Shown piece after piece: positions 40,719 to 49,463 of a stretch of DNA of 64,000 nucleotides; position 1 is the stretch's first letter, and every line of letters starts with the position of its first letter. Under the pieces are notes generated by a model that was given only the letters and a program-made list of their open reading frames with translations, was not told the DNA's origin and searched no databases. The stretch spans positions 1 through 64,000 of the forward strand of contig JADZEK010000044.1 in the NCBI GenBank assembly GCA_020850595.1, written 5' to 3'. Position numbers and translations under genes: made by a program. The DNA comes from Anaerolineales bacterium (GTDB lineage Bacteria > Chloroflexota > Anaerolineae > Anaerolineales > UBA6663).

Positions 40719-41879
40719 TCAGTTGGCGGTGGTTGCGGTGGCGTGCGCCTCGGCCCAGGCAGCGGCATGAGCCACGCGCTGCCGTACCGGGGGGTGTGAG
40801 TGCAGCAGAATCACTACCCACGGCTCGGGGTCGGCCTCCGCCAGGTTCTGGTTGGCCAGCCGCGACATGGCGTCCGCGAAGGCATGCGGCTTGCGCGTGG
40901 ATTCAAGCGCATAGGTGTCGGCCCGCACCTCGCGCCAGCGGCTGTAGGCGTTGCTCACCGGCATCGTCACCAGGCCAAAGGCGCCCAGCGCCAAGACCAA
41001 CAGCGGCAATGCGGCGATGTCGGCCGGCCCAGCCAAGCCGAGCGCCTTCGTGCCGGCCCGCATGATGAGTGCGGCTAGGCCAAACCCACCCAGGTTGACG
41101 ATCGCCCCGACCACGATGCCCACGGAGATGTCGCGGTGGACGTGGTGGCCCAGCTCGTGCGCGATGACGGTTTCGACCTCGTCCACCGTGAACTCGTTCA
41201 GCAGGGTGTCGCCCAGGATGATGCGGCGCGTGCCGCCCAGGCCGGTGAGGGCGGCGTTGGCTGCCTTTGTGCGTCGGCTCATGTCGAAGCGGTAAACCCC
41301 ACTTACCCGCGTGCCGGCGCGTTCCGCCAAGTGTTGCAGGCGCCCAACCAGCGTGGCGTGCTCCGGGCCTAGCGGCACATACTTGTTGAACAGCGGCATA
41401 ATCAGGGTTGGAGCGACAAAGGACAGCCCTACCGTCAGCGCGGCGAAACCTGCCCCGGCCCACAGCCACCAGGCGTCGCCTGTGGCACGTAGCAGCCAGT
41501 ACAGCGCCTCGAGGAGTGTCAGACCAAGCGCGGCGCTCAGCATGGTTTCTAGGGCCAGGTCTCTCAACCAGCCTCCAAGTGTCTGGTTAGATTGCCCGTA
41601 GCGGTGGGGCAGCACAAAGCCCGTGTAATATCCAAGTGGCAGCTCGAAGACCTGGATTGAAAGGTAGAAGATGACGCCGTAGGCGGCTACTAACAGCCAT
41701 TCGTTGCTGATCCACCCCAGCAGCGCCGCCTTCAGCGCGCCAGCCCAACCTAATCCTAACCAGGCCGTCAGGATCAGCGCCGTTACCGCCAGGTCTACAA
41801 AAAAGAGCCGCCGGCGCAGGCGCGCATATTCACGGGCCTGGGCCTGGCGGTGGACGTCTATCTCCAGGGGCGCACTCAC
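40719..41879 (-). CDS. M48 family membrane zinc metalloprotease (Ste24/CAAX-protease-like)
   Basis: A 386-residue integral membrane protease. Several hydrophobic helices precede the zinc site HELGHH near residue 241 (two His and catalytic Glu), and the third ligand Glu is in WREVRADTYALE. Segments VAPTLIMPLFNKYVPL and RRTKAANAALTGLG match the Ste24-like group, which cleaves membrane proteins. The start is placed at the GTG at 41879, 6 bases after a TACAAT on the same strand; longer in-frame extensions run into the divergent promoter and are poor coding sequence. It is the first gene of a three-gene operon. Confidence 0.88.
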   Translation of the reverse strand: MSAPLEIDVHRQAQAREYARLRRRLFFVDLAVTALILTAWLGLGWAGALKAALLGWISNEWLLVAAYGVIFYLSIQVFELPLGYYTGFVLPHRYGQSNQTLGGWLRDLALETMLSAALGLTLLEALYWLLRATGDAWWLWAGAGFAALTVGLSFVAPTLIMPLFNKYVPLGPEHATLVGRLQHLAERAGTRVSGVYRFDMSRRTKAANAALTGLGGTRRIILGDTLLNEFTVDEVETVIAHELGHHVHRDISVGIVVGAIVNLGGFGLAALIMRAGTKALGLAGPADIAALPLLVLALGAFGLVTMPVSNAYSRWREVRADTYALESTRKPHAFADAMSRLANQNLAEADPEPWVVILLHSHPPVRQRVAHAAAWAEAHATATTAN

Positions 41880-41885
41880 ACGGCG

Positions 41886-41891
41886 ATTGTA
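41886..41891 (-). promoter_or_regulatory. -10 element (TACAAT) of the M48 protease operon
   Basis: TACAAT reads 41891 to 41886 on the - strand and is followed by 6 bases and the GTG at 41879, predicting a leaderless transcript. Confidence 0.5.
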
Positions 41892-41909
41892 GCACAAGCG
41901 CCAGTGTGC

Positions 41910-41915
41910 TAGAAT
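41910..41915 (+). promoter_or_regulatory. -10 element (TAGAAT) of the Hyf-like membrane cluster
   Basis: TAGAAT lies 7 bases before an in-frame ATC (41923) and 22 bases before the annotated GTG (41938). The bases around it (AATCGCCGCCAT) are the same as at mutL. Confidence 0.45.
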
Positions 41916-41937
41916 CGCCGCCATCCGAGCGAACCCC

Positions 41938-43614
41938 GTGTTCGCTCGCTGTCTATTATCCACCGCCGCCCACCACCCAGCCGCCTTGTCGCCCCTCACG
42001 CCATTGCTCATCCTGATGGTTGGTACGGCCGGCCTAATGTTCGGCTTGTTGCCGCGTTTCCGCTTTACCGGCCTGGTGGCCGTCACCGCCGGACTGGGTG
42101 CGCTCGGCGCCTTGTTGCTGCTCACCCTCAGCCTGCCGGCCCGCGCGACGCTTTCGGCCTGGGCGCCCAGCAGCCTGTTTGCCCTGGGCCTGGTGCTCCA
42201 GGCCGATGCCCTCTCGTGGGTTTTCGGCATGGCAGTCGTCGTCATTACCCTGGCGGCGGTGGTCACCGGGTTGGGCCGGCCCGGCGGCCAGCGGGTGGGC
42301 ACGCGGGCCGCCATGCTGCTCCTGGCCCTCGCCAGCCTGATGTCAATTTTCTCCGAGAACTTGCTGACTCGGGTGATCGCCTGGGCCTTGCTCGACCTAA
42401 TTTACTTTGTCACGCTGCTGTTCCTCGGCGAAGGCGAAAACGTCGAATCGCAGGCCGTGCTCACGCTAGCGATCAACTCGACCGGCACTTTGCTGGCACT
42501 CGCCGCCGCCGTGATGATCAGCCGCACCAGTCCATCGCTCTCCTTGCGCGACGCCGCCCTGACGCCCCAATCCACACTCTTGATCACGCTGGCGGGCGTC
42601 TTTCGGCTCGGCCTGTTCCCGCTGCACGCGGCGCTGCCCAGCGATGTTGACATCCGGCATGGGTTGGGCGCCCTGGCCCGTCTGTTGCCGGTGGTCGTGG
42701 CCTTGGAAACGATCAGCCGCCTGGCGCTCTTTGGCATTGTGCCGACGCTCCGCCCCTGGCTCACGTTATTCGCGGTTGCCGCGGCGGTTATCGGCGCTCT
42801 GCAGTTGTGGAGCGTGCCCGACCCGCGACGCGGCGTGGCCTATCTCATCATCTCCCAATCTGGCGTGGCGCTGCTGGCCGGCCTGTGGGGCGGGCCGCAG
42901 GGCGCGCTGGCGCTCACGGCCATTGGTCTCTCGTTGGGTCTTGGCGCGGCGCTGATCTTTCTTGGCAGTGGGCATGATGAGATGCAGCCCTGGCCGACCA
43001 TGCTCCCGCTGATTGGAGGCGCGGCCATGGCAGGCGCCCCGTTGACGGTTGGTTTCCTGGGCGTCGCCCATCTCTATGGCAGTCTGGCGTTGGCCGGCGG
43101 CTGGGCGTGGTTGGTGCTGATCGCCGTCGCTGTCGCGCAGGTTGTGTTCATCGGCGGCTTGCTCTACACGATCTTCTGGCCTGGCCTGCCCGCCGAGGGC
43201 GAGCCAGCCGTCATCGCCGTGCATTATGGTGGTCTGAGCCTGCCGGCCATCTTGCTCATCATGCTGGCGTTCTTCGCGCCGGTGTTGGCGAGCGCGCTGT
43301 CGGCTCCGGGCGTTGGCGCGCTGGGCTTTGCGGGACCCACCAGCGTGGCGGGCCTGGTGTTCGTGCTGCTCACCACAACGGGCGGCGTGGCGCTCTGGCG
43401 TTTCGACGCCGCCCTGCGTGACCGTTTCGGCAGATTGGCTGGTCTGCCGCTGGTATCGCTCGGTCGCCTCGACTGGCTCTACCGGTTCGCCTGGAGCGGC
43501 ATCCGAGGCGCGGGCGCAGTGGCTGAAGCCCTGGGCAGTGTCCTGGAAGGTGAGGGCGCCATCCTGTGGGCGCTGGTCGCGGGTGTGCTGGTGTGGCTGC
43601 TGTGGAAGGGCTAA
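41938..43614 (+). CDS. Complex-I/Hyf antiporter-like membrane subunit, lysine-poor
   Basis: A 558-residue membrane protein with about 14 hydrophobic helices, related to the NuoL/M/N, HyfB/F and MrpA/D family. The typical lumen-facing segment near residue 215 reads GVFRLGLFPLHAALPSDVD. At the position of the key TM7 Lys (GxxKSxxxPxHxWLP) there is Arg, and the TM5 Glu position has Asp (WALLDLIYF). A soluble C-terminal segment (FDAALRDRFGRLAG) and a last helix end the chain. Proton translocation is doubtful without the standard residues. Start: GTG 41938, with an upstream in-frame ATC at 41923 as an unusual alternative. It shares the promoter region with the M48 gene. Confidence 0.78.
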   Translation: MFARCLLSTAAHHPAALSPLTPLLILMVGTAGLMFGLLPRFRFTGLVAVTAGLGALGALLLLTLSLPARATLSAWAPSSLFALGLVLQADALSWVFGMAVVVITLAAVVTGLGRPGGQRVGTRAAMLLLALASLMSIFSENLLTRVIAWALLDLIYFVTLLFLGEGENVESQAVLTLAINSTGTLLALAAAVMISRTSPSLSLRDAALTPQSTLLITLAGVFRLGLFPLHAALPSDVDIRHGLGALARLLPVVVALETISRLALFGIVPTLRPWLTLFAVAAAVIGALQLWSVPDPRRGVAYLIISQSGVALLAGLWGGPQGALALTAIGLSLGLGAALIFLGSGHDEMQPWPTMLPLIGGAAMAGAPLTVGFLGVAHLYGSLALAGGWAWLVLIAVAVAQVVFIGGLLYTIFWPGLPAEGEPAVIAVHYGGLSLPAILLIMLAFFAPVLASALSAPGVGALGFAGPTSVAGLVFVLLTTTGGVALWRFDAALRDRFGRLAGLPLVSLGRLDWLYRFAWSGIRGAGAVAEALGSVLEGEGAILWALVAGVLVWLLWKG

Positions 43615-43618
43615 GGCA

Positions 43619-44275
43619 GTGGCTGACCTGCTGATGCCCCTGCTCACGCCGGCGCTGGGCGCCGTGCTTGTGGCGGCTGGGTTGCTCGTTGCGGTCCCGG
43701 ACTGGCGCCTGAGCCTTGTTGCGCTGCTGGTCGAATATCTCGGCGCCGCCGTCTTGCTCACCCAACTCGTCCTACCTGAGGTCGCCCTGGTGAAGCTCCT
43801 GGTTGGACTACTGGTAGTGACCTTGTTGGCGGTCACTGGCTGGCAAGCGGGCTTCGGCCTGCGCGCCGTCCCTGCCGACGGTGCCGTGCCGCCCGCCCGC
43901 CGGCTTGGGCTGGAGGTCCGAACCGGGCTAACATTCCGCCTGCTGGCGGTGCTCATGGTCGGCGTCGCGGCTGCCTACATTGCCAGCCAAGCTCACCTGG
44001 CCCTGCCAGGGCTTGAGGCGACCCCGGCTCTCAATACTGCCAGCTATGTACTCATGGGCCTCGGCCTGCTCAACCTTGGTTTGACCGATGAGCCAGTTAA
44101 CGTCGGCATGGGATTGCTGACCATCTTGATTGGCTTTGAGATGTTCTATGCCGCTGTTGAGCCATCGCTGGCTGTTGCCGCGATGCTGGCCGGTGTGCAT
44201 TTTGCCATCGGTTTAGCTGTGAGCTACCTCGCCCTGCTGCACCACGCTGACGAACAGCGGGAGCTGGAAAGCTGA
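43619..44275 (+). CDS. HyfE-like (NuoK-related) membrane subunit
   Basis: A 218-residue protein with about seven hydrophobic helices. Length, order in the operon and the C-terminal segment GLLTILIGFEMFYAAVEPSL, with a conserved Glu inside a helix, resemble hydrogenase-4 subunit E, itself related to NuoK. It starts at GTG 43619, 4 bases after the previous stop. Its stop shares one base with the next ATG (TGATG). The three genes form a tight operon with no peripheral redox or hydrogenase subunits in view. Confidence 0.68.
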   Translation: MADLLMPLLTPALGAVLVAAGLLVAVPDWRLSLVALLVEYLGAAVLLTQLVLPEVALVKLLVGLLVVTLLAVTGWQAGFGLRAVPADGAVPPARRLGLEVRTGLTFRLLAVLMVGVAAAYIASQAHLALPGLEATPALNTASYVLMGLGLLNLGLTDEPVNVGMGLLTILIGFEMFYAAVEPSLAVAAMLAGVHFAIGLAVSYLALLHHADEQRELES

Positions 44276-45711
44276 TGCCCGCACCGGTGCTCTTTATCGG
44301 TCTGCCGGTCCTGATCGCGCCCATTGTCTACGCGCTTTATAGGCTACGCGCAGCGGCGGTCGGCTTGGCGCTGGTGGTCGTCGCCGGCCTCGTTTCCTTG
44401 GCGCTTGTTCTGCCATTTGGGCGGCCCGTGGCGTGGGCCGGCGGCATCACCTTCCACGATACCCTGACCGTCATCGGCCGCAGTTTCACGGTTGAACCCG
44501 GCGACCGCCTAGCGCTGGCGTTCATATTCGCCCAGGCGGCGCTGTTGTTCTTCACGTCCTCGCTGGCAGCGCCCAATCCGACCTTTCTCCCGATATCACT
44601 CGTCAACCTAGGGTTGTTATCGGCTGCGCTGTTTGTACGGCCATTCCTGTTTGCGGCGTTGTTCCTCGAGTTGGGAGCGGCAGCCTCAGTGGCCATGCTG
44701 GCGGCCGAGTCAACCCACGCAGCCTATAACCCCAACGCCACGCGCGGGGCGCTGCGCTATCTAGTCTATACCACGCTAGGCCTGCCTTTCATTCTCCTTA
44801 CTGGCTGGCTGCTCGAGGCCGCCCAAGCCAGTCCTGGCGATGTGTCCTTTACCTCGCAGGCTACCGTGCTATTGATGGCCGGCTTTGCCATTCTATTGGC
44901 GGTAGTACCTTTTCATAGCTGGTTTCCGGCGGTGGCCGAACATGCGCCGCCCTATGCCGCTGCCTTTGTTTTTACCGTGATGCGTCAGACGGTGGTGTTC
45001 CTGCTGCTCAACTTTCTCGCCGCCTACCCTTGGCTCAATCAGAACCCGCTGGTCTACCGCGTGCTGACCTTGGCTGGCGGTGGCATGGCGCTGGCGGGCG
45101 GTCTGCTGGCGTTCGGTCAGCGCAACTTTGGCCGAGTTTTCGGCTACGTCCTATTGGTTGACACCGGTGCTGTCATGCTGGGGTTGGGGCTGGGAACTCC
45201 GGCTGGTGTGCAGGCTGCGGTGGCTTCGCTGGCGGTACTGGGCATGGCGCTGCCGTTGTGGGCCGCGGGGGTAGACCGCCTGCGGCGGGCAGCCGGCGGC
45301 GACACCTTCGATGCTCTGCGTGGCGTGGGCCGGCGCTACCCGGTGGCCACCCTGGCCATCGTCCTGGGGGTGCTCTCCGTGGCCGGCTTCCCGCTGACGG
45401 TAGGCTTCACCATTCGGTGGTCGTTACTATATCTGCTGGCTCAAATTCATCCGACGGCGGCCATTTTTCTGCTGCTGGGGATGGTGAGCATTGCCTTCGT
45501 CTGTGCGCGGGGCCTGGCGGCCCTCATCCGGTCCGACCCAGCCACGGAAGAGTCCGCCGATCTACCTGGAGCGCCTCCGCGGCTTGGGCCGTTTGCCATT
45601 GCTGCCTATGGCCTGGGTGTGACGCTCGTCCTGGCGTTGGGATTATTTCCCCAGTGGATGTTGCCGGCCGTGGCGCGCACCGCTGAGGCCCTGTTTCAGA
45701 TCAGCCCCTAG
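44275..45711 (+). CDS. Complex-I antiporter-like membrane subunit (NuoN/HyfF-like), key Lys missing
   Basis: A 478-residue protein with about 14 hydrophobic helices of the proton-conducting transporter family. The conserved stretch AGFAILLAVVPFHSWFPAV matches GLxFKxxxVPFHxWxPDV of NuoN, but the essential Lys is replaced by Leu. The helix-5 Glu is kept (FLELGAAAS). Later motifs VFTVMRQTVVFLLLNF and FPLTVGFTIRW fit the family. It could have a structural or lost-proton role in a membrane complex whose other subunits are elsewhere. It is the last gene of the trio; a 148-bp gap follows before the convergent glycosyltransferase stop. Confidence 0.8.
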   Translation: MPAPVLFIGLPVLIAPIVYALYRLRAAAVGLALVVVAGLVSLALVLPFGRPVAWAGGITFHDTLTVIGRSFTVEPGDRLALAFIFAQAALLFFTSSLAAPNPTFLPISLVNLGLLSAALFVRPFLFAALFLELGAAASVAMLAAESTHAAYNPNATRGALRYLVYTTLGLPFILLTGWLLEAAQASPGDVSFTSQATVLLMAGFAILLAVVPFHSWFPAVAEHAPPYAAAFVFTVMRQTVVFLLLNFLAAYPWLNQNPLVYRVLTLAGGGMALAGGLLAFGQRNFGRVFGYVLLVDTGAVMLGLGLGTPAGVQAAVASLAVLGMALPLWAAGVDRLRRAAGGDTFDALRGVGRRYPVATLAIVLGVLSVAGFPLTVGFTIRWSLLYLLAQIHPTAAIFLLLGMVSIAFVCARGLAALIRSDPATEESADLPGAPPRLGPFAIAAYGLGVTLVLALGLFPQWMLPAVARTAEALFQISP

Positions 45712-45859
45712 CGCTGACCACGATCCGCAGGCCGTATCTGGGGCGGTGTGAATCTGGCCGACTTGCTTGGACGATGCCGTCATGCAGCTTCTAAAGGCTG
45801 CGGCCGCGCCCAAGGTGATTGTCGGATCTTTCACCCCTGTTCGTGTTGGTGGCCGACGG

Positions 45860-47062
45860 TTATACCCCTGGCAGGTCTAGCAATTGACCGTACAAGGCTT
45901 CCAGCCGTGGCACAATTTGGCCCCAGTCATAACCGGCCGCCACGAAGGCTCGGGCCGCTTGGCCCAGGCGCGCCGCTTCGGACCGATCGGCCAGCAGGGC
46001 GAGCACGGCTTGGGCGAAGTCAACCGTCCGGTCGGCCAAGCGCAACTCGCTTCCATCCCGCACGGCGAATCCCTCCGCCCCAATGCGCGTGGAGACCACT
46101 GGGCGCGCCAGCGCAAACGCTTCCAATAGCTTGAATCGTGTCCCACCGCCCATGCGCAAGGGCGCGACATAAACAGCCGCGCCCGCTAAGTGCGGCCGGA
46201 TGTCCGGTACGGCGCCTGTGACGACCACGCCTGGAAACCGCGCCAGCGCCGCTACCGTACTGGCCGGCCGTTGACCCACGATATGGAACTCAGCGTCAGG
46301 GGCCGCGCTGCGGACGGCAGGCCAGATCTCCTTGGCAAACCAGATAGCGGCGTCTACATTGGGGCGATAGTCCATCTTGCCGGTGAATACAACGCGCCGC
46401 GGTCCGGTGCTCTCATCGGTCGGAAGGTAACTGCTCAAATCAACACCATTTGGAATGACCAGCGGGTCAGTTCCGGGCGCTACTCGACGCAGCGCGGCGG
46501 CGTCTTCGGTGGACACGCATGTGACGGCATTGACCCTGTGGGCCGTGGCTGCCTCCAGCCGGCGCAGACGAACGATCTGTGTCGCCGAATAGGCGGCGGC
46601 CAGCCAACGGCGTGGGTTGCGCCAGTCGTTGGCCAAGGCGCGCTGCTGAATGAGGTGCTCGGCATTGTGCGCGTCGTAAACCACCTTCGTCGCCGGCCGG
46701 GCCTTCCGGATCGTTGCCAAGTACGGGGCCAACTCGAGGCCCTCGATCTGAACTATGTCAAATACTGTTCGCCTAAGTGCCTCGTCCACCGCCGCAGCCA
46801 GGGCGGGCGACCACAAGCGGTCAGCTAGATCGGCTGTGCCTCGCAGCAGCGCCAACAACCGGCGGCCAGGTCCGCGTTCTGGCGGCGTCACGGTGATGAC
46901 GTCTGAACAAACCTGGGTCAGATGGGCGTCTACGGCCTGTCCGAAGCAAATCAGACTCACCGAGTGGCGTTCTGCTAGGTGCCGTAGCAGGCCCCAGTTG
47001 CGGATAGCCGTGCCCTGATGCGGCGGATAGGGAAGCTGTGGGGTGACGAATAGCAGCTTCAT
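45860..47062 (-). CDS. Glycosyltransferase (GT-B fold, group 1 family)
   Basis: A 400-residue cytoplasmic glycosyltransferase. The N-terminal Rossmann domain starts LLFVTPQLPYPPHQGTAIRN, the linker has VIPNGVD, and the C-terminal donor domain has VVFTGKMDYRPNVDAAIW, GAVPDIRPHLAGAAVYVAP and GGGTRFKLLEAFA with the donor-binding Glu. It resembles the Stp2-like transferases that retain configuration. It starts at 47062 and shares one base with the stop of the other transferase gene (TGATG), so the two should act in the same glycan or glycolipid pathway. Confidence 0.9.
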   Translation of the reverse strand: MKLLFVTPQLPYPPHQGTAIRNWGLLRHLAERHSVSLICFGQAVDAHLTQVCSDVITVTPPERGPGRRLLALLRGTADLADRLWSPALAAAVDEALRRTVFDIVQIEGLELAPYLATIRKARPATKVVYDAHNAEHLIQQRALANDWRNPRRWLAAAYSATQIVRLRRLEAATAHRVNAVTCVSTEDAAALRRVAPGTDPLVIPNGVDLSSYLPTDESTGPRRVVFTGKMDYRPNVDAAIWFAKEIWPAVRSAAPDAEFHIVGQRPASTVAALARFPGVVVTGAVPDIRPHLAGAAVYVAPLRMGGGTRFKLLEAFALARPVVSTRIGAEGFAVRDGSELRLADRTVDFAQAVLALLADRSEAARLGQAARAFVAAGYDWGQIVPRLEALYGQLLDLPGV

Positions 47063-48177
47063 CACCCAAGCACCTGGCGGTAGAGGCTCAGCGTCGCCTC
47101 CGCCGTGTGCTTCCACGAGAAGGCACGCGCCCGGATGAGGCCTCGCTCGGCCAACGCCGCCCGAAGTCTGGGATCGCCATGCAGCCGGGCCATTGCCTCC
47201 ACCAGCGCCGTCTCATCGTAAGGGTTGACTAGCAGCGCCGCGTCCCCCGCAATCTCTGGCAGCGAGGCTCGGTCGGAGCAGATCACGGGGGTTCCACAGC
47301 CCATGGCTTCCAATACCGGGAAGCCAAAACCCTCATAGTGCGAGGGCAGCACCAGCATGTCAGCGGCACGGTAGACGGAGGGCAATGCGGCCGCGGGCAG
47401 TTCCTCCAGCCGCCGCACGTGCGGTTCCAATCGCAGCCGGGCGATTTCGGCCAAAGTCTCGTCGAACAGCCAGCCTACGCGCCCAACCAGCACCAGCGGC
47501 GGGGCGGCGGCATCGGTGCTCCGCCACCGGGCGTAGGCTCGCAGCAACCCCTTGACGTTCTTACGCGGCTCAAAAGTACCGACAAACAGCACATAGCCCC
47601 GTGCCAGGCCCAGCCGAGCCAGTTCTGCCTCGTCGGCTCCCGGCCGCGCAGCCGGCTGGAACTCGGCGTCCAGGCCGAGTGGAATAACGGTGATTTTCTC
47701 TGTCGGGACGCCCAACAGCGCTTCCAGATCGGCGCGCGTGGCCTGCGAGTCCGCCGAAATCGCGTCTGCCTGCCGCACGGCCCAAGCAATTTGCCCGTTG
47801 TAGTAGCGGCGCGCTTCTGAGGTGAGAAATTCTGGATAGCGTAGGAATGTCAGATCGTGCACGGTGATGACTGACCGCCGATAGCCCGCTGCCGGGGGTA
47901 TGAAATCCGGCGAGTGCAGCAGGTCCAGGCCATAGGGCCGCAACTCGGCGGCCAGCGCCCAACGCTCCAGCCGGTGGTGGACCGGCGTCCAGCAGTCCAC
48001 CCGACGGGCCGCCGGCGCGTAGGATACCGGGTGATTTCTTCGGTAAACATGGAGGTGCGCCCATTCCGGGGCGAGACGGGGGAGTGCCGCGGCCAGGTTA
48101 CGAATGTACTTGGCGATGCCACCCGCGGTGTAGTAGGTCAGCCGAAGATCGAGCCCTAGGCGGGGTGGGCGGCTCAT
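47062..48177 (-). CDS. Glycosyltransferase family 4
   Basis: A 371-residue GT4 enzyme: [19 protein letters not shown] at the N-terminus, [33 protein letters not shown] and the donor-site E-x7-E motif [14 protein letters not shown] near residue 280. By family it moves a sugar from a nucleotide donor, often mannose, to a lipid or polysaccharide. It is the first gene of a two-gene operon and its ATG lies 8 bases after a TATAAT, close to leaderless. It is divergent from the coiled-coil gene at 48247. Confidence 0.9.
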   Translation of the reverse strand: MSRPPRLGLDLRLTYYTAGGIAKYIRNLAAALPRLAPEWAHLHVYRRNHPVSYAPAARRVDCWTPVHHRLERWALAAELRPYGLDLLHSPDFIPPAAGYRRSVITVHDLTFLRYPEFLTSEARRYYNGQIAWAVRQADAISADSQATRADLEALLGVPTEKITVIPLGLDAEFQPAARPGADEAELARLGLARGYVLFVGTFEPRKNVKGLLRAYARWRSTDAAAPPLVLVGRVGWLFDETLAEIARLRLEPHVRRLEELPAAALPSVYRAADMLVLPSHYEGFGFPVLEAMGCGTPVICSDRASLPEIAGDAALLVNPYDETALVEAMARLHGDPRLRAALAERGLIRARAFSWKHTAEATLSLYRQVLG

Positions 48178-48185
48178 GGAGGGGC

Positions 48186-48191
48186 ATTATA
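48186..48191 (-). promoter_or_regulatory. -10 element (TATAAT) of the glycosyltransferase operon
   Basis: TATAAT reads 48191 to 48186 on the - strand and is followed by 8 bases and the ATG at 48177. Confidence 0.55.
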
Positions 48192-48217
48192 CCTGGGGCA
48201 GGCCAGATCCGTTGTTG

Positions 48218-48223
48218 TATAAT
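48218..48223 (+). promoter_or_regulatory. -10 element (TATAAT) of the coiled-coil gene
   Basis: TATAAT on the + strand, 23 bases before the ATG at 48247; the short leader keeps a GAGGT ribosome site. It is divergent from the TATAAT at 48186-48191. Confidence 0.55.
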
Positions 48224-48246
48224 CCCGGCCATATTGAGGTGCAACG

Positions 48247-49425
48247 ATGGACATTGAACAGGCTGCGAAGACCATTCAGTGGCTGGATGACGAACGCCGG
48301 AAAGACAAGCAGGAACTGACGGCCCTGCAGGAGCGCTTGGCCGCAGTCAGCGGCGACAACGCCAACCTGACCCGCCGCCTGCAGCAACTGGAGTCTGACT
48401 TTGCCGCGCTCAACGGTGCTGTACAGAAAAACATCAAGATAGATCAACTGCTCGATGGCTATCGCAAGGAAATGACGCGGCAAATTGAGGAAATTGAACG
48501 CCGCCGCACCGAGTCGGAAAAAGAGAACGAGCGTTTGCGCAAGATCGAGCGCGACGCGGTCAACAAGTCGCTGGCCGAGCTGCGGCGCAGCCTGGACGTG
48601 CTGCCCAAGCTGGAACGCGATATCGGGGGCCGGCACGAAGAGGAAAGCCGCGTCAATCGCATGCTGAGCGAGCTGCAGCTCAAGGTGGCCGAATTCAATA
48701 AGCATGTGGATGAGCGGAATCGCGCTGTGACCGTGCTCGACGAGGGCCGCCGCCAGGATGTCAAGCGCATCATCGAGCTGCAAACGGAAACTGCCGACCT
48801 GCGTAAGCGTCTTGAAGAAAGCCGCGGCAAGGTCGAGATTGTGGACGACCTTGCCCGGCGCACCGATGCTCGCCTGGCCGAGGTGTTCGTGGCCGAAAAT
48901 GAGCGCAAAGCTGCCCAATCACAGTGGCTGGAAGCTCAGGCGGTGGTGCAGACCGAGCGCGACCGCGCCTGGATTGACCTCAAGTCACATACAGAAGCCT
49001 CACTCAAGAGCCTGGAAGATTACGCGCGCCGTGTGGATCAGTACGCCGACGCTTTCCGCGACATGCGCCGCATCGTCGAAGAAGCCCGGCAGATGGTTGA
49101 CCTGGTGGAGCGCCGCGTGATCGAGTCGGCTGAAGTACACCGGCTGGCCGAGGAGCGCTTCCGACAGGACTGGGCGTCCTTCCTGGCCGATGACCAGAAG
49201 CGCTGGACCACTCACATGCTGCTGCGGGACGAGCAGTGGCGCGAACATGATCGCAACAACGCAAAGCAGGTGGAACAGCTGGGCGAGCTGGAAGAGCGGC
49301 TGACCGAGATGAACGCTAGCATCCGCCACCTGCAGGCGCTCGACGCGGGGCGGATGCAAACGCTGTTGAACGTGGTGCGTGAGTTGGCTGCCGAGTACGA
49401 CCCAAGCTTTGTCAAAGTGCGCTAG
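48247..49425 (+). CDS. Long coiled-coil protein of unknown function
   Basis: A 392-residue protein made almost wholly of charged helices with heptad patterns (for example RKDKQELTALQERLAAV, ERRRTESEKENERLRK and DLRKRLEESRGKVEIVDDL). It has no signal peptide, membrane segment or globular domain, and ends SFVKVR. It looks like a cytoplasmic filament-type or SMC-like coiled coil. Such proteins may shape cells or organise DNA, but the sequence does not say which. A ribosome site (GAGGT) lies 7 bases upstream. It may be read through into pgeF, which also has its own -10. Confidence 0.72.
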   Translation: MDIEQAAKTIQWLDDERRKDKQELTALQERLAAVSGDNANLTRRLQQLESDFAALNGAVQKNIKIDQLLDGYRKEMTRQIEEIERRRTESEKENERLRKIERDAVNKSLAELRRSLDVLPKLERDIGGRHEEESRVNRMLSELQLKVAEFNKHVDERNRAVTVLDEGRRQDVKRIIELQTETADLRKRLEESRGKVEIVDDLARRTDARLAEVFVAENERKAAQSQWLEAQAVVQTERDRAWIDLKSHTEASLKSLEDYARRVDQYADAFRDMRRIVEEARQMVDLVERRVIESAEVHRLAEERFRQDWASFLADDQKRWTTHMLLRDEQWREHDRNNAKQVEQLGELEERLTEMNASIRHLQALDAGRMQTLLNVVRELAAEYDPSFVKVR

Positions 49426-49450
49426 CCGCGGGACGCCGCCTCTTTCGTGA

Positions 49451-49456
49451 TACACT
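49451..49456 (+). promoter_or_regulatory. -10 element (TACACT) of pgeF, leaderless type
   Basis: TACACT is followed by 7 bases and the ATG at 49464. It falls in the 38-bp gap after the coiled-coil gene and has no clear -35. Confidence 0.45.
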
Positions 49457-49463
49457 GCGTCCG

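Noticed and set aside
42766-43956. Open frame of 396 codons on the - strand opposite the Hyf-like genes
   Set aside because: It is highly Arg/Gln/Ser-rich without structure and crosses two real genes on the other strand.
45712-45859. Terminator between the convergent Hyf-like and glycosyltransferase genes
   Set aside because: I could not find a stable hairpin with a U-tract in this 148-bp gap. Short GC-rich repeats there are no longer than expected.
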